Assembly (NCBI GenBank): GCA_021775795.1
Contig: JAJFHB010000330.1
Location: 1-6,557 of the forward strand
Direction of reading: 5' to 3'
DNA from: Hyphomicrobiales bacterium
Lineage (GTDB): Bacteria; Pseudomonadota; Alphaproteobacteria; Rhizobiales; JAJFHB01
DNA: 6,557 nucleotides
Each line of letters starts with the position of its first letter. Position 1 is the first letter of the stretch. Shown here in pieces: positions 1 to 5,965 of this stretch. The notes beneath the pieces were generated by a model. That model did not search any database, was not told the DNA's origin, and saw only the letters and a list, made by a program, of their open reading frames with translations. A program made the translations under genes and the position numbers.

Positions 1-129
1 GGTGGGCCAAATCGGCCCTCCGGCAGCGTTGTGCTGCTTGCCCGATGCCCCACATCGCGCGGCGCAGCGCGCCTTGCCGGAAGACCCGATCTGGCGCCAT
101 CAAACGGTTCCATATCAATGTGAAACGCT
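1..129. other. Left-edge stretch; possible 5' end of a further minus-strand gene, unresolved
   Basis: This G+C-rich stretch lies just downstream of the SIS isomerase gene. On the minus strand two frames stay open to the window edge. One begins with ATG at 113 (MEPFDGARSG...), the other with ATG at 100 (MAPDRVFRQGALRRAMW...). The second has the more protein-like composition and would continue the three-gene minus-strand run. However, the codon-aligned plus-strand frame is also open from the edge to a TAG at 131-133 and ends in a plausible C-terminus (ALPEDPIWRHQTVPYQCETL), so a convergent plus-strand gene ending here is equally possible. No family motif is visible in any frame, and no clear ribosome binding site precedes the minus-strand ATGs. 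Confidence 0.25.
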
Positions 130-723
130 CTAGCCTGCCGGATCTGTGTCATCTGCCCGTGTTTCATACACCGCCGATCCGATGAGATAATCGATCGTCG
201 CCGTCAGCCAGATTGCATGAATGCACTCGACAATATTGTAGGCGTGGCTTTCCACGTGAAAATTGATCAACGCACCTTGGGCAAGCGGACTGCCCGTATC
301 CCGACCGGTAAACGCGACCACTGGCAGATTGTTCGCGTGGGCATATTTGGCTGCATTGACAACAGAGGGAGAGCGGCCACTGACGCTAATCAAAACAACG
401 GCGTCTCCGTCGTCCGCATGATGTTCCAGAGCCTTCGCCATCCAATGATCGTAGCCGTAATCATTGGCAAAGCAGGTGATCAGATTGGTGTCATGAAATG
501 TGACAGCGCGTGTCTTGCCCTGCTTGGTGAAATCAACGGCCCCGTGTTCGGCCAGCGAAGCGCTTGCGCCGTTGCCGGCGAAAATAAGCTTTCTGCCCCT
601 GTCGCGAACCTGTGAAGCAAGTTCTGCAAACTGTGCAATGAGGGGTCCGACTTCGTCGGTAAACGCAAGTTCACGATAGGTCTGGAAGTAGTGACTCAGA
701 AACGCGTGCTGGGCCTGTGTCAT
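130..723 (-). CDS. SIS-domain phosphosugar isomerase, GmhA (phosphoheptose isomerase)-like
   Basis: This 197-residue protein matches the length of cytoplasmic sedoheptulose-7-phosphate isomerases (GmhA, about 190-197 residues). It is a single SIS fold. A phosphate-binding loop IFAGNGASAS lies at residues 47-56, the second SIS serine motif VLISVSGRSPSVV at 110-122, a VVAFTGRDTG strand at 135-144, and a C-terminal helix with VECIHAIW at 165-172. H169 sits where GmhA has its catalytic histidine. The GmhA catalytic glutamate position appears to be Asp (D64) in my by-eye alignment, so the substrate may not be sedoheptulose 7-phosphate. The ATG is 2 bases past the stop of the upstream oxidoreductase gene. 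An AGGGAAG ribosome binding site (733-739, minus strand) lies 9 bases upstream, inside the end of that gene, so the two are co-transcribed and probably translationally coupled. The SIS isomerase call is firm; the substrate is inferred. Confidence 0.93.
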   Translation of the reverse strand: MTQAQHAFLSHYFQTYRELAFTDEVGPLIAQFAELASQVRDRGRKLIFAGNGASASLAEHGAVDFTKQGKTRAVTFHDTNLITCFANDYGYDHWMAKALEHHADDGDAVVLISVSGRSPSVVNAAKYAHANNLPVVAFTGRDTGSPLAQGALINFHVESHAYNIVECIHAIWLTATIDYLIGSAVYETRADDTDPAG

Positions 724-725
724 GC

Positions 726-1760
726 CTAATTGCTTCCCTGCAATTCGCGATACAGTTTATCCGAGCGATGGGACTTATTGTCATAAATACGATCGACCAA
801 TTGCATCAAGCGGAGCGCGGAGGCGGAATCACCTGCTGCCGTTGGCCAGTTCTCGCCGTTGATGGCGTCGCGAAAATGCTCCGCTTCCCGCAGCCAGCTT
901 TCGTCCGCATCGAAACGGAATACCTGTTCTTCTTCCCACGTCGCTGCTGGCGACACGGTTCGGTTTCGGGCGATGGTCAACTGCTCAGCACCGTAAGTAT
1001 CAGAGGGTGTCTTCAGGCCATTGAGCACCATGTAGCCCTGCTCGAGAAAAACTTCGAACGAGAACAAGTGCCGCCATTGAGTCATTGTCGAATGCAGCGA
1101 TGCGCACATGCCGGACTGCGAGTTTCGAAAAATCGCAAACACATTGTCTTCGATGTCCGGCAGGTTCCAGTAAAGATTCGATACAAAGGCATGTACTTCG
1201 TCAAATTCGCCGCCCACGTGCAGGAAAAGATCCAGCATGTGGATGCCCTGATCGAGCAGTATGCCACCGCCAGCCTGGGCTGCATCGGAGCGCCAACTGT
1301 CGAAGAAATCCTCGTCCACAGATTTTCCGTAACGCCCGCGCATCCAGAGAACACGTCCAAAATCACCACTTGCCATGAGACTGTGGATTTTTTTTGAGCC
1401 ACCGTGGTGCCGGTGATTGAAACCGTACATGAGAATGCGGTTCGCCTCTTGCTCAACCGCAATAATTTCTTCAACATCAGCGCTGTTAAAAGCCGGGGGC
1501 TTTTCGCAGAAGACGTGCTTTCCCGCCTGCAATGCCTCGATGGTATAGGTTTTGTTGTGCACATTCTGGGTGCACACAAAGACCGCATCCAAGGAGGGAT
1601 CTTCCAGAATTTCTGTGTGCGTGTCCGCCTTCAACTCGGGCGGTATATCGTCCGCTATGGGATCATAAATCCGCGTGACCACAGCTCCGCCGGCCTGAGC
1701 GACCGCGTCGGCACGGATACGTCCCATCTTGCCGAAGCCGATGATACCGAATTTGAGCAC
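726..1760 (-). CDS. Gfo/Idh/MocA-family NAD(P)-dependent oxidoreductase
   Basis: This 344-residue protein has the normal length and two-domain layout of the glucose-fructose oxidoreductase / inositol dehydrogenase family. The N-terminal Rossmann fold opens with FGIIGFGKMG (residues 4-13). The family signature HVFCEKPP follows at 82-89, with the EKP lysine at K87. The C-terminal domain carries GGGILLDQGIHMLD at 164-177, with the conserved D170 and H174 of the active site. The family oxidises or reduces one hydroxyl or keto group of sugars, nucleotide sugars or cyclitols; the substrate here cannot be read from the sequence. The start is GTG, preceded by a GGGGGG ribosome binding site (1770-1775) at 9 bases spacing; an upstream ATG in that region is out of frame. 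It lies 105 bases after the hydroxyacid dehydrogenase gene and 2 bases before the SIS gene, which suggests all three act on one sugar pathway. The usual Pro in the VxVxTPN segment is Gln here (VCTQNVHN, 62-69). Confidence 0.94.
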   Translation of the reverse strand: MLKFGIIGFGKMGRIRADAVAQAGGAVVTRIYDPIADDIPPELKADTHTEILEDPSLDAVFVCTQNVHNKTYTIEALQAGKHVFCEKPPAFNSADVEEIIAVEQEANRILMYGFNHRHHGGSKKIHSLMASGDFGRVLWMRGRYGKSVDEDFFDSWRSDAAQAGGGILLDQGIHMLDLFLHVGGEFDEVHAFVSNLYWNLPDIEDNVFAIFRNSQSGMCASLHSTMTQWRHLFSFEVFLEQGYMVLNGLKTPSDTYGAEQLTIARNRTVSPAATWEEEQVFRFDADESWLREAEHFRDAINGENWPTAAGDSASALRLMQLVDRIYDNKSHRSDKLYRELQGSN

Positions 1761-1865
1761 GACAATGTGCCCCCCATTTCAAAGAAGCTGTCGGGTTAAA
1801 CGATCCCGGCACACCTAGCAATAGTGTATGTGGGTAAGGCCGGTTCGACCATCCATTACCGCAGT

Positions 1866-2801
1866 CTAGGGCGAAAGATGCTTCTTCAGATTGGAAATTG
1901 TGTTTGCGTGCACATATTCCACCGCCTCAAATGTATTGTTGGCATTGTGACTGCCCAGCACGACATTCTCCAGAAGCAAAAGCGGGCTATCTTTTGCAAG
2001 CGGCTCAACCTCAAAGACATCCAATGCTGCGCCGGCAATTCGGCCGCCTTGGAGCGCTTTCAGGAGCGCCTGTTCATCCACGAGAGGACCGCGCGCCACA
2101 TTGATGAGATAGGCTCCAGTTTTCATCCCTTGCAGGTACATATCATTGATCATGTGGACGTTTGAGGGGCTCAGATTGCAGGCAAGACAAATGAAGTCAC
2201 AATGCTTTGCCAGATCATTGAAACTGCATGGTTGCGCGTTGCCCGTTAGCATTGCGACCGGCTCTGTGACAGTTGGATCGTGAAACAGGACCTGTGACCC
2301 GAAGGCTGAACAGATTTCACCAATCCGCCGCCCTATGGCTCCAAACCCTACCAGGCCTGTGGTTGCATGTTGCAGATCGCGACCCTGTGGTTTTGGCCAT
2401 CCACCGGTGCGGACGCTGCGGTCAACCAGCCCCAGGTTCCGAGACAACATGAGCATGTATCCGACGGCCACTTCCGCCACAGCCTGGGCAAACGCGCCGG
2501 GCGAATTCAACACCGGCACTTTGAGTTTTTTCGCAGAGTCGAGATCAATGCTGTCCAGGCCGGTTCCCCATTTTGAAATGACCTTCAGCCGGGGCAAGGC
2601 GGCTTTCAGGACCTTCTCCGAAATCTGATCATCACCAGCCAGCCACCCGTCGATGTCGCCAACAAGCTCCAGACAGGCAGCTTCGTCGAGATATTGTTCG
2701 ACGTCAGGCCATATGGGTTCAATGTGCTCTGCTCTCAGCAGGCCCTCAAATCGCTCACGCTCGTTGAGCATCATGAGGTTGGAAACAAGTACCCTGTTCA
2801 T
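1866..2801 (-). CDS. D-2-hydroxyacid dehydrogenase, phosphoglycerate dehydrogenase-like, no ACT domain
   Basis: The 311-residue protein is an NAD-dependent D-isomer-specific 2-hydroxyacid dehydrogenase. The nucleotide-binding motif GLVGFGAIGRRIG is at residues 149-161, and D175 at the end of the next strand suggests NAD rather than NADP. The catalytic triad is visible: R237 in NVARGPLVDE, E266 in DVFEVEPL, and H285 in GSHNANNT. There is no C-terminal serine-binding ACT domain, so this is a short form. The His loop is unusual: SerA-type enzymes read roughly SPHIGG here, while this one reads SHNANN. A role in serine synthesis is therefore less likely than a role with a sugar-derived acid or keto sugar in this glycan locus (inference). 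I chose the ATG at 2801 because the protein then begins MNRVLVSN, as the family does, and has a close ribosome binding site. The frame could extend 37 codons to a TTG at 2912, but the extra residues look non-conserved. Confidence 0.9.
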   Translation of the reverse strand: MNRVLVSNLMMLNERERFEGLLRAEHIEPIWPDVEQYLDEAACLELVGDIDGWLAGDDQISEKVLKAALPRLKVISKWGTGLDSIDLDSAKKLKVPVLNSPGAFAQAVAEVAVGYMLMLSRNLGLVDRSVRTGGWPKPQGRDLQHATTGLVGFGAIGRRIGEICSAFGSQVLFHDPTVTEPVAMLTGNAQPCSFNDLAKHCDFICLACNLSPSNVHMINDMYLQGMKTGAYLINVARGPLVDEQALLKALQGGRIAGAALDVFEVEPLAKDSPLLLLENVVLGSHNANNTFEAVEYVHANTISNLKKHLSP

Positions 2802-2805
2802 GAAA

Positions 2806-2810
2806 TCCTT
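2806..2810 (-). promoter_or_regulatory. Ribosome binding site supporting the 2801 start of the hydroxyacid dehydrogenase
   Basis: On the minus strand the sequence reads AAGGA, four bases (TTTC) before the ATG at 2801. It is a close match to the Shine-Dalgarno consensus, though the spacing is slightly short. No comparable site precedes the in-frame TTG at 2912, so this site decides the start together with the typical N-terminus of the family. Confidence 0.55.
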
Positions 2811-2972
2811 CGCAGATGCGGATGCCGAAATGGTAATGCCATAGTCTGCTCCGTGCTTAACACGAGCCCGCTCCTTGCAACAATGCTGCGGCGAAATCAC
2901 ATTACGCGCCAACGCCGCGCTTCATTTTCGGTTGACGCTGCCCTTGCACTTTGTGACGAGTAGAATTTGGCG

Positions 2973-2990
2973 GAGCGCTAATCGGCGCTC
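2973..2990. repeat. Short perfect inverted repeat (possible operator)
   Basis: GAGCGC, a six-base spacer TAATCG, then GCGCTC form a perfect dyad 55 bases upstream of the rmlB start. It could be a repressor or activator site, or a weak hairpin. A run of T does not follow on either side, so it is not an intrinsic terminator. A six-base dyad can also occur by chance in sequence this rich in G+C. Confidence 0.3.
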
Positions 2991-3045
2991 AAGAGCTGGA
3001 CGTTGCAATACGGCCACCGCGAAATTGCTTTAGGTAACGATTGAG

Positions 3046-4068
3046 ATGACAATCCTGGTAACCGGCGGTGCGGGCTTCATCGGTACGAATTTTATACTCG
3101 ACTGGTTTATGCACAGTGACGAGCCGGTGGTCACGCTGGATGCTCTTACTTATGCAGGGTGCAGAGAAAATCTGGCAAGCCTCGAAGGCAGGCAGCAGCA
3201 CACTTTCGTTCACGGTTCCATCGCCGATCGTGGGCTTGTGTCGCGACTGCTGGCAGATCATCGCCCCCGAGCCATTGTGAATTTTGCAGCCGAGACACAT
3301 GTTGACCGTTCCATCGATGCACCCGAGGCTTTCGTCGAAACCAATGTGACCGGTACTTTTCAGCTTCTGGAAGCGGCGCGTCGCCATGTTGACCTGGTTG
3401 GCGCCGGTGAGAAGGTGCAGAGTTCAAATTTTCGCTTCCTGCATGTTTCAAGTGATGAGGTCTATGGCTCGCTTGAGCCAGGGGCTGCAGCGTTTACGGA
3501 ACTACATCCCTACCAGCCATCAAGTCCCTATTCCGCCAGCAAGGCTGCATCGGACCATTTTGTCAGGGTGTATCACAGGACATACGATCTGCCTGTTCTG
3601 ATCACCAACTGTTCAAATAACTATGGGCCTTATCAATATCCCGAAAAACTCATTCCACTGATGATTTGCAATGCGGTTCAGGGAAAAGATCTGCCGGTTT
3701 ACGGCACGGGCGACAATGTGCGCGACTGGCTGTATGTGGGCGATCATTGCGCCGCCCTGCGCCGTGTACTGGAGGCCGGGGTGCCTGGCGAAACCTACAA
3801 TGTCGGGGGAACAACCGAGCTGGCAAACATTGATGTCGTTCACGCAATTTGCGAGCTCCTGGACGAACTGAGCCCGCGCCCTGATGGTACTTCTTACCGC
3901 AATCAGGTAACCCTCGTTGCGGACAGAGCAGGGCATGACAAGCGCTACGCAATTGACACCTCAAAGATTGCAAATGATCTCGGATGGCAACCACAGGAAA
4001 GGTTTTCCACCGGATTGAAAAAAACAGTGGCATGGTATCTGGAAAGCTCGGGGTTGCTGTCTGCCTGA
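3046..4068 (+). CDS. rmlB: dTDP-glucose 4,6-dehydratase
   Basis: RmlB (RfbB) converts dTDP-D-glucose to dTDP-4-keto-6-deoxy-D-glucose, using tightly bound NAD, in the cytoplasm. The 340-residue protein is an extended short-chain dehydrogenase. TGGAGFIGTN (residues 6-15) binds NAD, and NFAAETHVDRSID (79-91) is the family's substrate and cofactor segment. SSDEVYG (135-141) carries the dehydratase Asp-Glu pair D137/E138, with Ser in place of the usual Thr just before it. YSASK (162-166) holds the catalytic Tyr and Lys, and ITNCSNNYGPYQYPEKLIP follows as in typical RmlB proteins. It is slightly shorter than the common 350-360 residues but looks intact. The ATG at 3046 gives the standard N-terminus; the ribosome binding site is weak (AGG about 11 bases upstream). 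The product feeds L-rhamnose or other deoxy and amino sugars of surface glycans. No rmlA, rmlC or rmlD is in the window, so the end sugar is not known. Confidence 0.96.
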   Translation: MTILVTGGAGFIGTNFILDWFMHSDEPVVTLDALTYAGCRENLASLEGRQQHTFVHGSIADRGLVSRLLADHRPRAIVNFAAETHVDRSIDAPEAFVETNVTGTFQLLEAARRHVDLVGAGEKVQSSNFRFLHVSSDEVYGSLEPGAAAFTELHPYQPSSPYSASKAASDHFVRVYHRTYDLPVLITNCSNNYGPYQYPEKLIPLMICNAVQGKDLPVYGTGDNVRDWLYVGDHCAALRRVLEAGVPGETYNVGGTTELANIDVVHAICELLDELSPRPDGTSYRNQVTLVADRAGHDKRYAIDTSKIANDLGWQPQERFSTGLKKTVAWYLESSGLLSA

Positions 4069-4228
4069 AGCCTTGATGGTGAAAATCGCGGTCTGCGGCA
4101 GTTTGCGTGGTGGCATAGTAAGGGTGTCCGGTGCTTGTGATGTTGGCTGAACTAATTTGCGCCCTCACTGACATGGTGTTAATAGCCAGCAAAACCGAGG
4201 GCCCGATTGGGGTGGTGCGAGAAATTCC

Positions 4229-5905
4229 GTGACCGACATCATAAAATTCTTATGGCGCAACGCGCCGCCGATGAAATGGTTCCTCGTGTTCCTCGCGTTG
4301 GTTGCCGGGCTGTCGCGCGATTTTGTGATGTTCATCATTTATGATGCTGCAGCTGACATCGGAACGGACTCATTCTATTCGTTCTGGCTTCCGATTTTCG
4401 TGCTCGCGCTGTTGCTTTCTGTCGGCAGTTCGTTTGCCTACAGGGTTTTTGTTCGCATCGTTGTAACCCGCGTGGCAAACACGATCAGGCAGCGTCTGGT
4501 CAGAAATCTCCTGAGATCACATTCTCAATTCCTGCTGATCCGCGGTCATGGCCCCATGTATCAGATCATGACGACGGACGTGACGATCGTCTCCAACTTT
4601 TCAGGAACGATATTGGATACGCTTCCATCCATCGTGTTTTTGGTGATCGCCCTGCCGCAGATATATGTGATGTCTCCCATGGCTGCGGTGTTCGGCCTCG
4701 TGGTTATGTTGGGAGGCATTTATGCCTACTACTACCAGCGCAAGGCAGTGGAGCAGGGTGCGAACAATATCCGGCTGCTCGAAATCAAGTATTTCGAACA
4801 TATTTCAGATCTCATCAACGGCTTTGCAGAACTGAAACTGAATGCAAAGCGCCGGGATGATTTTGATGACCACGTTGACGAAACCATGGAGAAGCAGCGG
4901 GACGCGAGAATTTTCGTGGAGACGCGATACTCTCTTGGTGACGTGTGCGTGCAGCTTCTCAAGTTTTCTCTTTTTGGTGCAGTGCTTTTTGCCATTCCCT
5001 TTACCGAGGGGCATGGCACGACACGGGTGCTGCAGCTCATAACCATTTTGCTTTTCTGCATTGGCCCGTTCGAGTCGATCATCAGTCAGTATCCGACCCT
5101 GGTGGGTTCCAAGATCGCCTTCAAACGCACCGAAGAACTGGATCACGCTCTGCGGCAGTACGAAGAAGTCGTACCAATGCATACTGAAAAACTTGCCTTT
5201 GAAGATAGTATCAAGATCAGCCAGGCCGTGGCCCACTATGAGTCCGCGGACGCAAACAGTTTTAGCCTTGGTCCCGTGGATTTTGAGTTGAAGCGTGGCG
5301 AAGCGGTTTTTGTTGCTGGACCGAACGGCTCGGGAAAAACCACATTTTTGAATGTGATCGCCGGGCTGCATGAGCCTGATGAGGGTGAACTCCTGGTTGA
5401 TGGCAAGCTGCTGACCGCTAATGAAATGGTGAGCTACCGCTCTTTATTTGCGTCCGTTCTGTTCAAGTTCCATCTTTTCGGTGTGCTTTACGGACTGAAG
5501 GGATTACCCCGTGACGACGTTCTCGCCGTCCTCAAACAGGTCGGACTGGAAGGTATAACCGACATTTCCGAAGACGCCTTCACCCGCATGAATCTTTCGT
5601 CGGGACAAAGACGAAGGCTGGGCTTGGCCGTAGCACTTCTGGAAGGTCGGGACATCCTTCTCCTGGATGAGTTTATTTCCGATCAGGATCCGGAGCGGCG
5701 AAAATGGTTCTTCGAAGAGCTCATACCTTTGCTCAAGGAAGCCGGAAAAACACTCGTATTTACGACCCACAATTTGCAGTGGGAAGCTAGCTGCGACCGT
5801 TTGATCACTTTCAGCGATGGTATGATTGTCTCAGAGCGCCATTTTGTGGATGGTGTCGAAGTGGATGCCGAGCCGGAACCGAAAACGGAAGCCGGTGGCC
5901 GCTGA
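4229..5905 (+). CDS. ABC exporter with fused permease and ATPase, cyclic-peptide/siderophore (SyrD/PvdE/YojI-like) type
   Basis: This 558-residue protein joins an N-terminal exporter membrane domain to a C-terminal ATPase. About six hydrophobic segments are visible, near residues 17-37, 51-71, 129-150, 152-170, 243-262 and 267-290, so it should sit in the inner membrane as a dimer. In the ATPase, Walker A is GPNGSGKTT (364-372), the signature is LSSGQRRR (456-463), Walker B is ILLLDE (476-481) and the H-loop is TTH (512-514). The D-loop region ISDQDPERR and the segment RSLFASVLFKFHLFG (404-418) in place of a standard Q-loop are typical of the cyclic-peptide exporter family (SyrD, PvdE, YojI). 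The protein ends in a short acidic tail. The start is GTG; the ribosome binding site is weak, and an in-frame ATG lies at residue 15. The gene follows rmlB by 160 bases. Family members export lipopeptides, siderophore precursors or microcin-like peptides. In this sugar locus the cargo could be a glycan or glycoconjugate, which is inference. Confidence 0.9.
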   Translation: MTDIIKFLWRNAPPMKWFLVFLALVAGLSRDFVMFIIYDAAADIGTDSFYSFWLPIFVLALLLSVGSSFAYRVFVRIVVTRVANTIRQRLVRNLLRSHSQFLLIRGHGPMYQIMTTDVTIVSNFSGTILDTLPSIVFLVIALPQIYVMSPMAAVFGLVVMLGGIYAYYYQRKAVEQGANNIRLLEIKYFEHISDLINGFAELKLNAKRRDDFDDHVDETMEKQRDARIFVETRYSLGDVCVQLLKFSLFGAVLFAIPFTEGHGTTRVLQLITILLFCIGPFESIISQYPTLVGSKIAFKRTEELDHALRQYEEVVPMHTEKLAFEDSIKISQAVAHYESADANSFSLGPVDFELKRGEAVFVAGPNGSGKTTFLNVIAGLHEPDEGELLVDGKLLTANEMVSYRSLFASVLFKFHLFGVLYGLKGLPRDDVLAVLKQVGLEGITDISEDAFTRMNLSSGQRRRLGLAVALLEGRDILLLDEFISDQDPERRKWFFEELIPLLKEAGKTLVFTTHNLQWEASCDRLITFSDGMIVSERHFVDGVEVDAEPEPKTEAGGR

Positions 5906-5965
5906 GGCTGAATTCAGGCTATTTTCAATTCGAGACAGGAACTTCTGGAGCGAGCGGTTATCGGC

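Larger units (their letters stand above)
2802..3045. promoter_or_regulatory. Divergent intergenic region between the minus-strand module and rmlB
   Basis: These 244 bases lie between two divergently read genes, so they should hold the promoters for both directions. By eye I see no -35/-10 pair with good spacing: TTGACG at 2932-2937 and TAGAAT at 2961-2966 face rmlB but are 23 bases apart, which is too long for a sigma-70 promoter. The only structured element is a perfect six-base dyad at 2973-2990. The left part of the region could be coding if the hydroxyacid dehydrogenase starts at the TTG at 2912. Confidence 0.5.

Noticed and set aside
717..1397. Long plus-strand open frame (226 codons) opposite the Gfo/Idh/MocA gene
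   Set aside because: It lies fully inside a gene with clear family motifs on the other strand, has no recognisable domain, and is rich in Cys, His and Arg as shadow frames often are.
1761..1865. Possible terminator or internal promoter between the hydroxyacid dehydrogenase and Gfo/Idh/MocA genes
   Set aside because: Only a four-base CGGG/CCCG pairing and no well-spaced promoter hexamers are seen, so the 105-base gap is left unassigned.
4157..4184. Possible promoter (TTGCGC, 16 bases, TTAATA) before the ABC gene
   Set aside because: Both hexamers match the sigma-70 consensus poorly, so I do not call it. The ABC gene may simply be read from a promoter upstream of rmlB.
3650..4192. Minus-strand open frame (180 codons) covering the end of rmlB and the gap before the ABC gene
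   Set aside because: It overlaps the well-supported C-terminal half of rmlB, has no family motif and its composition is that of an antisense shadow.
4161..4202. Inverted repeat GCCCTC ... GAGGGC upstream of the ABC gene
   Set aside because: The arms are six bases with a 30-base loop and there is no T-run, so it is neither a convincing terminator nor a clear operator; chance is enough to explain it.
4805..5371. Minus-strand open frame (188 codons) opposite the ABC exporter
   Set aside because: The plus strand encodes an intact exporter with all the main ATPase motifs; the antisense frame has no motif or ribosome binding support.
5906..5965. Possible separate transcription unit start between the ABC and HAD genes
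   Set aside because: The 60-base gap shows neither a hairpin with a T-run nor promoter hexamers, so co-transcription is the simpler reading.
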